Part shown: positions 43,259 through 54,404 of the stretch, in pieces
Layout: every line of letters starts with the position of its first letter
Position numbering within the stretch: position 1 is the stretch's first letter
Origin: Shinisaurus crocodilurus
Lineage: Eukaryota > Chordata > Lepidosauria > Squamata > Shinisauridae
NCBI GenBank assembly: GCA_021292165.1
Contig: CM037877.1
Location: 305,044,063-305,108,062 of the forward strand
Length of the DNA: 64,000 nucleotides
Direction: 5' to 3'
Program-made: the position numbers and the translations under genes
The notes under the pieces: generated by a model
Databases searched by the model: none
What the model saw: only the letters and a program-made list of their open reading frames with translations
Told to the model about the DNA's origin: nothing

Positions 43259-43865
43259 CTTTAAGAAGAAAGGTTGAAAAGAAAACTACAGCTCCCAGAA
43301 TGCTCTTTGACATTCCATTTCCCATGCTGCTTTGCAAAGGAAGCCGACTCCAAAGAAGAGACTGGTTGTATCCATCTCCCTTTGCCTGCTGATGATGTAA
43401 CTTTTTATTATTATTTTTTGCGTGGAATTTCCTCCTTTTTTCCTTCGTTTTTTTGCATCTGTTGCACAACATGGGATGGCCCTGAAACCTAGCAGGTAAG
43501 TACTGTCGTGGGAATCCACCAACAATGCTTGCCTGTGGTTTTGCTGAAAGGGTTGGTTTGGAGGGAATTAAATGGATGTATCTGCGCTGTTCATACTGGA
43601 AGCGTGTTTTTAAATGGCTAAATGGTTTACTTGCTTTGAGCCGCCTAGAACTTACGGCGGGATATACATGTTTTAAAACAAATGAGTAAAAAAATTAATA
43701 TTATCTATGATTGCATTCCCGTTAATGTGTCTCTCCACTTTAAAAAGAAGGAGGAAAAAAAGAATCCATACGGTTATAATGGCAATAAAATGACTACTAG
43801 GCTATGTTAGGGAGGAGTTAAATCATCCCTAATTTTAGAAGTTGCCCCCCAGAATGGTATACTTG

Positions 43866-43958
43866 GGGCACAGTCCTATGTATGTTTAGAGAGAAAAAAA
43901 GCCCTACAACTCCCAGCATGCCCTAGCCAGCTATGCTTGGCGTGGGCGGGGGGGAGTA
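43866..43958. repeat. palindromic MITE, GTGCAATCCTATGC family, left arm only
   Basis: GGCACAGTCCTATGTATGTT then CCTACAACTCCCAGCATGCC is a single arm. The inverse arm is lost beyond CTTGGCGTGGGCGG. Confidence 0.65.
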
Positions 43959-44466
43959 CTAGATGTGTCAGCTTCTTTGCCCTGGCTACAAGAAAGAAAA
44001 ACGGGAGCCAGATTTATTTTTGGGCTACAATTCAGGTTTGTATTGTTTCTGCTTTTTGTGATAGGTGTGCTGTATTTCCATTTTGAGGTGCCCTGGCTTT
44101 TGGCTTGTCAATTCCTGCCTTTGCTCTCTGCCCCAGCGCTGTGGGTGGGTGGGAGGCAGGCAAACAAGCAGTCAGCAGGGATGGTTCGAATTTAGCAAAT
44201 TCTCTGTGTAACCTAACCTGAGAACAAAGGGAAAAAGGAGACGTTAGTGGCGCTGGCAGGATCCCATCCCAGAGAAGGCGGACAGTGATTGCTAAAGGGA
44301 ATTAACTTTTTCCTGGCTCTGTACCTCTGAACACCGGTTGCTGTTGGGGGCAAAGAAGGGTGTGAGTGTATGTGATTGCCTTCATGCCCTGTCTGTTGGC
44401 TTCCCAGAAACTTTTGGTTGGCAACGGTTAGGAAAGAGGATGATAGATGTTGGCCTAGATCCGCTT
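43959..44466. other. no gene recognised
   Basis: No domain, RNA gene or repeat end was identified. Confidence 0.35.
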
Positions 44467-44540
44467 TCCCTAGCCTGGTGCCCTCCACATGTGTTGACTG
44501 CAACTCCCATAATTCTCAGCCAGTATGGCCAGGCTGGCCT
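44467..44540. repeat. arm of hAT-like MITE
   Basis: TTCCCTAGCCTGGTGCCCTC, then GACTGCAACTCCCATAATTC, is one arm of the CTCCCA-bearing family. Confidence 0.5.
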
Positions 44541-44852
44541 TGTGCTGATCCGGCAGGACTCTTAAGAATTAAGGAACAGGGTGCCTAGGAGCATATGGTT
44601 CAGGCCAAGCGTTTACCAGTATTTTCGGCACCAGCACTGAGCTCGCAGCCCCTTCACATAAAAAACCAACTCCGGGTTCTTTCCTCCTCCCAACAAAGCT
44701 TTCTTTGCTGCAGCAGCCTAATTTAGAGGGGGCAGGGGCAAAGCCAGTCTTGTGTTTGTTGCTGCTGCCGTTAGAGAATTGGGCATTGGAAACCATTGCA
44801 GATCTATTGCAAATCACCCAGAGATCTACCAGTCGTTCTCGATCTTGCCTTC

Positions 44853-44952
44853 NNNNNNNNNNNNNNNNNNNNNNNNNNNNNNNNNNNNNNNNNNNNNNNN
44901 NNNNNNNNNNNNNNNNNNNNNNNNNNNNNNNNNNNNNNNNNNNNNNNNNNNN
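44853..44952. other. assembly gap (100 N)
   Basis: Exactly 100 N, a conventional placeholder for a gap of unknown length. The right side opens in the middle of an antisense LINE, so that element's 3' end is lost here. Confidence 1.
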
Positions 44953-46695
44953 GATAGTCCATGTTTCGCAGGCATACAATAAGTTGGTAATACAATGGCT
45001 TCATAAACCAGTGTTTGGTCTTCTTACAAATATCCCGATCCTCGAACACTCTATGTTTCATTCGAGAAAATGCGGCACTTGCGGAGCTCAGACGATGCTG
45101 GATTTCACTGTCGATGTTAGGCTGTAACAGAAAGATAGCTGCCAAGATAGAGAAAATGATCGACATTTTCCAGTATTGTCCCGCCAAGCTGGATAGATGG
45201 CATCACCAAAGGATTGGCTTGCACTTGCTGATGAAGCACTTTGGTTTTTTGATGTTAAGTGAGACCAAGTTTTTCGTATGCTTCTGCAAAGCATTTAGGA
45301 TAGTTTGGAGATCATCCTCTGAATGTGCGGAGACCACATTATCATCAGCATACTGAAGTTCCACAACGGAGGTTGTAATTACCTTACTTTTTGCTTTCAG
45401 CCTGCTGAGATTAAAAAGCTTTCCATCTGTTCGATATATAATTCCCACACCGGTGGGAAGTTTCCCCTTGACAAGATGTAAAACCATGGCGATGAAAATG
45501 GCAAATAATGTTGGGGCGATAACACATCCCTGTTTAACACCTGATCCCACTTTAAATGGAGCACCATGAGAGCCGTTGTTGTCCAAAACCGTTGCCGTCA
45601 TGTTGTCATGGAGAAGTCGCAAGATATTCACAAATTTATTGGGGCATCCAATTTTCATAAGGATAGTCCAGAGAGCTGTACGGTCTACAGTATCAAAGGC
45701 CTTAGCCAAATCGATAAATCCCATATAAGGGGTTGATTTTGCTCCCGGCATTTTTCTTGGAGCTGACGTGCAGTAAAAATCATGTCTACTGTCCCTCTAG
45801 AGGGGCGGAAACCATATTGAGTTTCAGGAGGATCTCTTCTGAAATAGATAGAAGACGGTTTGCGAGAATCCTAGCAAATATTTTACCTGCGGTTGCTAAG
45901 AGAGAAATGCCCTGATAGTTTCCACAGTCTGTTCTATCACCCTTCTTAAAGAGGGTGATAATTATGGCATCCCTGAAGTCTTCTGGGATCTCTTCTCTTA
46001 TCCAGATTTTTTCAATGAGTTTATGAAGATGTTGTACAAGTTCGGGGCCCCCTTCTTTAAAGATTTCAGCAGGAATCCCATCTGGTCCACTAGTTTTGTT
46101 GTTCTTCATTTGATTAATGGCTTTTTTTACTTCATCCAAAGTGGGGAGTATTGCAAGTTCCTCTTTAATTTGTTTTTGTGGGATTTGCGAAAAAATCTCA
46201 TTATCCACCTTAGATTTACGATTTAAAAGGTCATAATAATGCTCTTCCAACGCAGTGCAATAGATTCTTTGTCTTTTAAGAGTTTGGTGCCATTTTTGAT
46301 TGTAAAGGGTTTGTACCATAGGTTTTTGGTCCATAAATGGCCCTTGTGGCCTTAAAAAAGCCCCGTGCATCATGAGATTCTGCAAGTTGTTGAATTTCTT
46401 CAGCTTTCTTTTTCCACCAAGCGTTCTTAAGTTCTCTTGTTCTTCTTTGGACCTCAGCCTTTGCGCTAGCGTAGGTTTTTTTCTTGGCAGCGCAGTTAAT
46501 ATCATTTTGCCATATTTGGAAGGCTTTCCTTTTTGGTCAATTATATATTTAATCTCATTGTCATTTTCATCAAACCAATCCTGATGTTTCTTAGTTTCAT
46601 ATCCAATAGTTGTTCACAAGCTGCAGTAATGGAGGTTTTCAGCTTAGACCAATGGTCCTCAATGTTGTCAGGAGGTTCCGTAGGTAGATGTTCCT
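44953..46695 (-). mobile_element. non-LTR retrotransposon ORF2, frameshifted copy next to gap
   Basis: It is nearly identical base for base to 62905-64000 where the two overlap, and continues further 5'. Minus-strand pieces include the pre-RT region (SGPDGIPAEIFKEGG), RT blocks GNYQGISLLATAGKIFARIL, FIDLAKAFDTVDRTALW and VKQGCVIAPTLFAIF, and catalytic LQYADD. Relative to the other copy there are repeated single-base losses in short homopolymers (for example near 45288, 45727 and 45828), one extra G near 45120, and a lost GA near 45268. These split the ORF. The 3' end falls in the N gap; the 5' side fades out near 46695. It is either a recently inactivated copy or a poorly polished sequence. 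Confidence 0.85.
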
Positions 46696-47095
46696 TAAGA
46701 ACAGGCGGAGATGGAAAGCGAGGGGTCCACTGTCATCGCAGGAAAGAAGCCTGCAAAGCTCCCTGTGGAAATGGGTTGGGCAGCGTGCGAAGAAGGACCA
46801 CTGCCCCCCCAACACCTGCCAGGGAAGGTCTGGTGAGTCAGAGCTTCGAGCTCTCAGCCAGACTGAAGAATGAAGGAATCGCTTCACATTTGCTGTGGAG
46901 CTTCAGCCACATCTGCCCCCATTGGGCCAAATCCAGTGGACGGAGGCCTCGAGCCATGGCCAGTGCTGCTGCTCCCCTGGCGTGTGCCTTCCTCTCCTTC
47001 AAGGCCAGGGAGCAGCAGGTGCTGGGGAGCGGATGGAGGGCAAAGTGTGGCGGCCTGCCATGTGCCCCCTCCAGCAGGGCCGTGGATGATTCAGC
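46696..47095. other. GC-rich unassigned sequence
   Basis: It directly precedes duplicated unit A and is not present before unit B. The reading frames show no known domain. Confidence 0.35.
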
Positions 47096-50000
47096 GCAGC
47101 AGTGGAAGTGGGGGGAGGGGCGTTGATGCTGAAAACCAAACCAGCAGTTAATCTGCACCCCCTGCAGAGCAGGACCAGTGGCCAAGGCAGCCGTCTTCTT
47201 GGTTGGCGAGCAACGCAACACTGACCACGGATTCTTCTGTGGGTGGGTGATCCTCCGAGAAGAGGGCTGTAAAGGAGTAACTCCAAGATCTCCCTCGTGG
47301 CACGTTTGATGATGGAGTTTTAACACGGGCAGCTCAAACCTTTGAGAAATCCTCCTTGAAGATAAAGAAATCCCAGGGTACTTCAAGATCGCTGCGGCCT
47401 TCTATGTTGAGGGGAGGTGTGTTGAAATTGTCCAGGATCTCTTGACAGGTGGGTAGAGCACGGAGCTGGAGGCAGCAGGGGCAGGCGGGTGGGGTGGGGG
47501 TCTCCTTGTCCGGCGGGCCTTTTGCTTCACGAGCTGCTGCGATCTGTTCCGGGGCTCTTGTCAACGGCCCTGGCTTTGGGTCCCGGCACAATGAAGCATC
47601 TTCGAGGAATCCTCCTTGAAGAACTGCTGTCCTGCGTCTTTCTCAGAGGGAGATGCCTGGCATTGCTTCCCTATCCCTTCCATGAAGAGTCAAGAGAGAC
47701 TTCCCACGGCCTAGTTCTGGGGTTTCGCTGCTGTGCACATGCAGGCATGGGCTGTGTCGAAGGGCCAGTCAGGGAATCCAGGAATAGAAGGTGGAACTTC
47801 TCCGTCTCTCTCCCTCCTTTTCTTCCTCCTGGGTGGCCCTCTTCATCCATGGAGGAGCTCCTTCTCTTCTTCCAAGGGAGGCAGGCAACATCGGATCAGA
47901 GCCGCCCGTGAATCAGAAGGCAGGCCACCTCCCAGACCTTCCAGGGGGCTTGTCTTCTTCTGGGAGGACAGGAGGTTCTTCGAGTGGTTGCAAGCCGGAG
48001 AAGGAGCCCCGCGTTGTGTCAGAAGGATGCTGCTGAGAAAGGGTTCCCTAAAGTATGGAGGAGAGAGGCAGCATTTAAACTCTCTTGGTTTTTTTTTTCC
48101 TTCATTATTATTATTTATTTATTTATTTTAAATGAACACACATAACAGAAGGAAAAAAAACATAAATCTACAAATCATAAACTCCAAGTGCACCCGTCAC
48201 CCCGGGGCCAAAACAAATTCTATCAACATAATCCATATAATCCATATTCCAAAAATACATCATATCATGACATGGCTTCTCCCTTTTCCCTTTACTAAAA
48301 CATAATCTAAGAATGATCCCCATATATCCTTAAATTATTTTTCTTTAATTGTCCCTTTTTACGTTTAATACTACATGTTAGTTTATCATTTAAAGCAATA
48401 TCCCAGACCTCTTTATAACCAATCTATTATTAAATACTGGTGTTGAACTTTCCAATTCCTTGCTATCAGTAATCTCCCTGCCGCTAATAAACTTACAATT
48501 AATTCCTTTTTCTCTTGTGAGCACAGAAGTTTCTCCGTTATTGATAACAATGCTAATTTTGGACAGACCTCCAAATTAATGCCAATAATTTCTGAAATTT
48601 CTACAAAAATTTTATTCCAAAAATCCAATACGCTTTTACAACTCCACCACATATGAGCATAAGTACCAAGTTCCTGACATCCTCTCCAACACAATGGAGC
48701 ACAGTTTACTGTCTATTTTGTTTAATCTTACTGGAGTCAGATACCATCTCCAAATAGTTTTTAAAAAATTCTCTTTTATCCTTACTGACATATATTTCTT
48801 AATATACGTCTGCCCCAAATATTTCTCCACCCCGCATTCGGTATCTCCTCCTCAAATTCCATTTCCCATATCGTCTTAAGGTTATCTTTTTTCGCTTCAA
48901 TCCTTTGGAACATTTTATATATCTCCTTAGTTAACCCTCTGGAAGAAACATTCCCTTCTATAAGTTCTCTAGACAACACTTTCTTTTCAAATCCAGTAAG
49001 TTCTCTCTCATGCTCATTTCTCTTCTTCCATTTCTTAGTCCACTGATCTAATTGCATTAAATTTAACCATGAAATTCTACCTGGCCCAAACATTTCCAAT
49101 ATTTGTTGTCTAGTCTCAATTTTCCCCATCCAATCCATTAATTTGATAACCTTATTTTCCCTAAATATACCTTCCCAGTGCTGTGCATTTTCTGGAAAGT
49201 CCTCCATTGCTAGCACTGGAGTTAACGGGGATACCCCCCCCCCGATATAAAAATCTGTCTATTACTGTTCCAAATCCCTAACATATTTTTCAAGAAGGGA
49301 TTTTCTATTCTTTTTACCCTACTATTAGTTTTTGTTTTTTTTAATAAATTTTTTCCATCCCAATTCTATTTCCTGCCTTTCTAATTCTAACCACATAATA
49401 TTCTTCTTAACTAAAATGTCCATTATAAACCTTAACTGGTTAGCTATATAATACCGCTTGATATTAGGAAGGCCAAGCCCACCTTCTTTTTGGGATTTAT
49501 ACCATTTACTCTTAGTAATCCTCGCCTTCCCCCCCCCCCATTACAAAAATATTAATTATTGCTTGCCATTCCTTAATTTCCTTCTCTGATAAACACATTG
49601 GTATCATTCTAAATAAGAAAATTATCTTTGGTAAAATCTTCATTTTTATCAAAGCTATTCTACCAAACCATGAAAGTCCAATTTTTTTATATTCCTCTAT
49701 CTTTTTTTTTTTTTACCTCATTCTTTAACTTTCTAAAATTTTGTTCTCCTATTTTTTCTAGCTCCTTTAAAATCTCTCTTTGGTTTTGCCCACAGAACAC
49801 ATTTAATCACTTCTGCAGAGTCAAACCAGGTGGGTTTTTGGTTTGCTTTTTAAGTACAGAGGGAGCCCACAATAAAACAGCACCACCCTATCAGTTCTGG
49901 TCTTCAGCTGATGTGCCCAACTGTCCATCCTGCCTCCCCAGCCCCAGAAGATTCCATTGTGACCACCACAGCAGGGCTCACAATGGGATGTGCCACTGCA

Positions 50001-50215
50001 GCTCTCCCCCTGACAAGGGAAAGTACCATTGCACAGCTCTCCCTCTGCTGATATGCAAATAGACATCCCAAATTAGGTAATGGGCTTACATCTGAGTAAG
50101 TAATAGTCATGAGTGATACCCACCTATACAGAGGCTTGTAGAAGTGAGCAGTAGTTCTTTCCAACCAGCATTTAACTCCTGTTTTTATCAAAGCTGCCCA
50201 TCCATCCTATAGGAA
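47096..50215. repeat. duplicated unit, copy A (split by L1)
   Basis: Segments 47096-48090 and 49776-50215 together match 50256-51678 in order and orientation. Shared markers include GTTAATCTGCACCCCCTGCA, CTCCGAGAAGAGGGCTGTAA, TTCTTCCAAGGGAGGCAGGC and CTGCAGAGTCAAACCAGGTG. The unit is about 1.43 kb without the insert. No coding domain was recognised on either strand. It may be a non-autonomous element or a local duplication. Confidence 0.8.
48091..49775 (-). mobile_element. 5'-truncated L1 inserted in duplicated unit A
   Basis: An antisense L1 of about 1.7 kb: the low end has the poly(A) tail as a T run (48091-48100) and AT-rich 3' sequence. On the minus strand, broken ORF2 C-terminal pieces read HMWWSCKSVLDFWNKIF (48413-48694), FLKTIWRWYLTPVRLNKI (48636-48830) and SWLNLMQLDQWTKKWKKRN (48782-49216). 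Frameshifts separate them. The empty site is visible in copy B near 51232 (TTTAAACTCTCTTTGG). The flanks TTTAAACTCTCTTGG and TTTAAAATCTCTCTTTGG are the probable target duplication. Confidence 0.82.
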
Positions 50216-50256
50216 CATTGGGATCTGCCTTATACTGAGTCGAACCCTTGGTCCAG
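50212..50256 (+). repeat. SINE fragment between duplicated units
   Basis: GGGATCTGCCTTATACTGAG and CCCTTGGTCC match the distal end of the tRNA-derived SINE. It sits exactly at the junction of copies A and B. Confidence 0.55.
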
Positions 50257-51678
50257 CAGTGGAAGTGGGGGGGAGGGGCGTTGATACTGAAAACCGGCAG
50301 TTAATCTGCACCCCCTGCAGAGCAGGACCAGTGGCCAAGGCAGCCGTCTTCTTGGTTGGCGAGCAACGCAACACTGACCACGGATTCTTCTGTGGGTGGG
50401 TGATCCTCCGAGAAGAGGGCTGTAAAGGAGTAACTCCAAGATCTCCCTCGTGGCACGTTTGACGATGGAGTTTTAACACGGGCAGCTCAAAACCTTTGAG
50501 AAATCCTCCTTGAAGATAAAGAAATCCCAGGGTACTTCAAGATCGCTGCGGCCTTCTATGTTGAGGGGAGGTGTGTTGAAATTGTCCGGGATCTCTTGAC
50601 AGGTGGGTAGAGCACGGAGCTGGAGGCAGCAGGGGCAGGCGGGGTGGGTGGGGGTCTCCTTGTCCGGCGGGCCTTTTGCTTCACGAGCTGCTGCGATCTG
50701 TTCCGGGGCTCTTGTCAACGGCCCTGGCTTCTGGGTCCCGGCACAATGAAGCATCTTCGAGGAATCCTCCTTGAAGAACTGCTGTCCTGCGTCTTTCTCA
50801 GAGGGAGATGTCTGGCATTGCTTCCCTATCCCTTCCATGAAGAGTCAAGAGAGACTTCCCACGGCCTAGTTCTGGGGTTTCGCTGCCGTGCTCATGCAGG
50901 CGTGGGCTGTGTCGAAGGGTCAGTCAAGGGTCTCCAGGAATAGAAGGTGGAACTTCTCCATCTCTCTCCCTCCTTTTCTTCCTCCTGGGTGGCCCCTCTT
51001 CATCCATGAGAGGAGCTCCTTCTCTTCTTCCAAGGGAGGCAGGCAACATCGGATCAGAGCCGCCCGTGAATCAGAAGGCAGGCCACCTCCCAGACCTTCC
51101 AGGGGGCTTGTCTTCTTCTGGGAGGACAGGAGGTTCTTCGGGTGGTTGCGAGCCAGAGAAGGAGCCCCGCGTTGTGTCAGAAGGATGCTGCTGAGAAAGG
51201 GTTCCCTAAAGTATGGAGGAGAGAGGCAGCATTTAAACTCTCTTTGGTTTTGCCTACAGAACACATTTAATCACTTCTGCAGAGTCAAACCAGGTGGGTT
51301 TTTGGTTTGCTTTTTAAGTACAGAGGGAGCCCACAATAAAACAGCACCACCCTATCAGTTCTGGTCTTCAGCTGATGTGCCCAACTGCCCATCCTGCCTC
51401 CCCAGCCCCAGAAGATTCCATTGTGACCACCACAGCAGGGCTCACAATGGGATGTGCCTCTGCAGCTCTCCCCCTGACAAGGGAAAGTACCATTGCGCAG
51501 CTCTCCCTCTGCTGATATGCAAATAGACATCCCAAATTAGGTAAAGGGCTTACCTCTGAGTAAGTAATAGTCATGAGTAATACCCACCAATACTGAGGCT
51601 TGTAGAAGTGAGCAGTAGTTCTCTCCCGCCAACATTTAACGCCTGTTTTTATCAAAGCTGTCCACCCACACTATAGGT
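50256..51678. repeat. duplicated unit, copy B (uninterrupted)
   Basis: Colinear with copy A over about 1.42 kb with only scattered substitutions and small indels. It lacks the L1. Its right end (GTTTTTATCAAAGCTGTCCA to ACTATAG) matches copy A's end at 50215. Confidence 0.8.
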
Positions 51679-52165
51679 CCTATAGTAATAATTACTTCTG
51701 GCTCCCCGCTCTGCACCCCAGTCGTTTCTTCTTCCTCTCATGGCAGCCCAACCCCTGCAGCCGATGCTACTAATATTTTCTTCCCCCCCCACAGCGCTTC
51801 CTCCTCTTCCCTCCCTTGCCCCCCACCCTTAGTTCTCTGCAACTAAGTTATCTTAGTTCCCTCCTAGCCAGCACCTTCGCCTCAGTTGCCTTTTCCCTCT
51901 GCTTGTCACACCCAAGTCTTGCTTTTATTTCACCGCCGCAGGCTTCCCTTCTTCTCTCTTGGCGACCCCCACATTCTCCCTGGCTTCATCACAAGCCCCC
52001 CCCACTCTTTCCCCCAAACGCTTGAGGTCTTCTCCTTTCCCCTCCAGATTCCTTCCTCATTTTTATTGTCAGGATTATCCTCTTTATTATTTTTATCATT
52101 ATGAATATTATATTTATTGTTTCTGATATTCATTATTTATTTTATCATATATACGGTAAATAATA
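51679..52165. other. pyrimidine-rich then AT-rich interval, no gene
   Basis: C/T-rich sequence (51700-52060) is followed by TTATT-rich sequence (52070-52160). No domain was recognised. Confidence 0.4.
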
Positions 52166-52305
52166 TATGTGTTGCACTGGGACTGGGAGTGTGGGACTGG
52201 GCCAGTCACTGACTCTCAGCCTAACCTACCTCAAAGGGTTGTTGTGAGGATAAAATGGACAGCAGGAGGATTATGTAAGCCGCCTTGGGTAGGTTCCTTG
52301 CAGGA
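52166..52305 (+). repeat. SINE (Sauria-type) 3' portion
   Basis: CTGGGCCAGTCACTGACTCT, then CTCAAAGGGTTGTTGTGAGG, then GTAAGCCGCCTTGGGTAGGT, corresponds to the body of the SINE at 6231. Confidence 0.7.
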
Positions 52306-52952
52306 GTTTGCAGTCCAAGACATAAAGGTTGCACGTTTAGTTTTCTTGTTTATCTTGCTCATCCTAGTACAGGTTGACTTTTACTTTTACTAATCCAACA
52401 CCTGTAGAAGCAGGGAAAGGACCCCAGAGTTAAGCTTGCCCCATACAATTTCAGTCTGGCATATAATCATATTACAAGTTGAGAATCCCTTATCCAAAAA
52501 TACATGCGCCTAATTATTTAAAAAGTTTATCTAAATTACCTTCAGGCTATGTGTACAATGTAGTACTATTAAAAAAAAATTGAGTTGATGTTTACAATAA
52601 AAAACTGTTTGTATCATTGAAAGCCCTGTTATTGTGTTTTTCTTTTAAGACAAAATATGTTAATTAGCTTGGACAACTGTATGAGTTGTTTTTACTAAAC
52701 TAAAACCCCGGTATTCAGGTTTAATTGCAGTGTTGGCACTTTGAAATAAACAAGTTGGTTTTGTGTTACAGTTTGGGCACTCGGGCTCAAAAAGGTTCGC
52801 CATCACTGATTTAAGGGCTCCATGTCCAGACTTGGGGGTGTTGTTGAAGGAAGGTGACTGTTTTGAAGGACTTAACCTCCTGAGGCAGGTCAGGATTTCA
52901 TGCATCACAATTATGGGCCGGTCTCAAACTGTATCTGGACCAACAAGACATG
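52306..52952. other. no gene recognised
   Basis: It is AT-rich. CAAGTTGAGAATCCCTTATCC at about 52475-52495 is the kind of sequence found at ends of old Tigger-type elements, but no partner end was located. Confidence 0.35.
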
Positions 52953-52960
52953 ACCTAGAT

Positions 52961-53254
52961 CAGTGTTCTCCAACCATGGGTCCCCAGATGTTTTTGGCCT
53001 ACAACTCCCAGCATGCCCCAGCCAGCTATATTTTTGGCCTACAACTCCCAGCATGCCCCAGCCAGCTATATTTTTGGCCTACAACTCCCAGCATGCCCCA
53101 GCCAACTATATTTTTGGCCTACAACTCCCAGCATGCCCCAGCCAACTATATTTTGGCCTACAACCCCCAGCATGCCCCAGCCAGCTATGCTGGCTGGGGC
53201 ATGCTGGGAGTTGTAGGCCAAAAGCATCTGGGGACCCAAGGTTGGAGAACACTG
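52961..53254. repeat. hAT-like MITE with five tandem left arms
   Basis: This is the same family as 34683-34816, with 8-bp flanks ACCTAGAT/ATCTAGAT (52953-52960 and 53255-53262; one mismatch). The left-arm unit beginning TTTTTGGCCTACAACTCCCA is repeated at 52991, 53031, 53071, 53111 (each 40 bp) and 53151 (39 bp). A single right arm ends CCCAAGGTTGGAGAACACTG. Confidence 0.93.
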
Positions 53255-53289
53255 ATCTAGATTCTTCCTCACAGGTCAGAAGCAAGGTG

Positions 53290-53960
53290 ATCTGTGGGTC
53301 AGATGGATGAAACGGTCTACCTTCCTAATCACCTGCTCCCATCAGTGGTTCATGCTTTGGTCTCCTCTCGCCTAGACTACTGTAATGCGCTCTACGTAGG
53401 GTTACCCTTGAAGACGGTTCGGAAGCTACAGCTGGTACAGAACGTGGCGGCTCGCCTGGTTAAAGGCAGCCGCCGGCGGGATCACATCACGCCAGTGCTC
53501 AAGGAGCTGCACTGGCTACCAGTTGCTTGCCGAGCTGAATTCAAGGTGTTGGTTTTGACCTTTAAAACCCTATACGGCTCTGGTCCAGTCTATCTCAAGG
53601 AGCGTCTCTAGCAACACCAAGTAGGCCGCTCAACAAGATCTGCCACGGATGGCCTTCTCCTTGTCCCTTCCGCCAGAGCAGCTAGACTGGTGGGGACGAG
53701 GAAGAGGGCCTTCTCTGTGGCGGCCCCCGTACTGTGGAACTCTCTCCCGAGTGACCTCCGCCATGCCCCCTCTCTGCTGAGCTTCCGCCACTCATTAAAA
53801 ACCTGGCTGTTCAGGCAGGAATATGGGGTGGGTTAAGATTTTTTTAAAAAATTATACTGTTTTAAATGTATTTTATCTTGTTTTTATCCTATGTACATCG
53901 CCCAGGGTGGCCGGTTGTCGGCCAGATGGGTGATTAATAAATGTAAATAAATAAATAAAT
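53290..53960 (+). mobile_element. LINE ORF2 C-terminus and 3' tail, plus strand
   Basis: The translation HALVSSRLDYCNALYVGLP, then KTVRKLQLVQN, ARLVKGSRRRDHITPVLKEL, HWLPVACRAEFKVLVLTFKT and GSGPVYLKERL, is the classic C-terminal part of a CR1/L2-group ORF2. A stop after KERL (TAG where the other copy has a Gln codon) breaks the frame, which continues to SFRHSLKTWLFRQEYGVG. It ends with GGGTGATTAATAAATG and an AAAT tail. It is 5'-truncated. Confidence 0.85.
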
Positions 53961-54026
53961 AAATAAAATTTCTGGCCCAGGTCACTTTCACGTGTTTTCA
54001 CCCATAATTACATCTCACTCCATTTT

Positions 54027-54325
54027 CGCATTAGAAAACCGCCATATACGGAGTCAGAGCCTGGGTCCATCTAGCCCAGTATTGTCGACACTGACCGGCA
54101 GCAGCGTCTCTCCAGGGTTTCAGGCAGCCTACCTACCTCACAGGGTTGTTCTGAGGATAAAATGGAGAGGAAGAGGGTGATTATGTAAGCCGCCTTGGGT
54201 TCCTTGGAAAAAAGGTGGGGTATAAATATAATAAATAAATATTAAAAAATGCTGCCGGGGATTGAACCTGCGACCTTCTGCATGCAAAGCAGGGCCTTTA
54301 GCACTGAGCTATTTAGTTTTGGAAA
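54027..54325 (-). repeat. tRNA-derived SINE, antisense, interrupted by second SINE
   Basis: From left: CCGCCATATACGGAGTCAGA, GGGTCCATCTAGCCCAGTAT and TCCAGGGTTTCAGGCAG, then the foreign SINE at 54125-54240. It resumes ATGCTGCCGGGGATTGAACC and ends in an antisense tRNA-like head (GATTGAACCTGCGACCTTCT, GCATGCAAAGC, GCACTGAGCTA). Read in reverse, the head resembles tRNA-Ala. Confidence 0.7.
54125..54240 (+). repeat. Sauria-type SINE 3' portion nested in another SINE
   Basis: CCTACCTACCTCACAGGGTT to AAAAGGTGGGGTATAAATAT and an AATAAAT tail match the 3' half of the SINE at 6231. Confidence 0.7.
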
Positions 54326-54404
54326 AAAATCACTCTCCATATGCATATTTTAATATGAATTAATAGGCTTCTCTGCATGAAGTATTTAAACAGCCACTTT
54401 ATTA

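Noticed and set aside
44804..45187. Open frames spanning the N run
   Set aside because: The translation crosses unknown bases and is an artefact of the gap.
46533..47126. Open frame of 197 codons left of duplicated unit A
   Set aside because: There is no domain, it begins inside the LINE and continues into unrelated sequence, and it is not conserved in unit B.
47838..48090. Possible gene in the duplicated unit (overlapping frames on both strands)
   Set aside because: Frames differ between copies A and B because of small indels, so no protein is maintained.
52991..53189. CRISPR-like regularly spaced repeats
   Set aside because: Units are contiguous with no unique spacers, inside a vertebrate MITE. 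It is tandem arm duplication.
54255..54325. tRNA gene candidate (tRNA-Ala-like, minus strand)
   Set aside because: The cloverleaf is degenerate and the tRNA-like part continues directly into SINE body sequence, so it is a SINE head rather than a tRNA gene.
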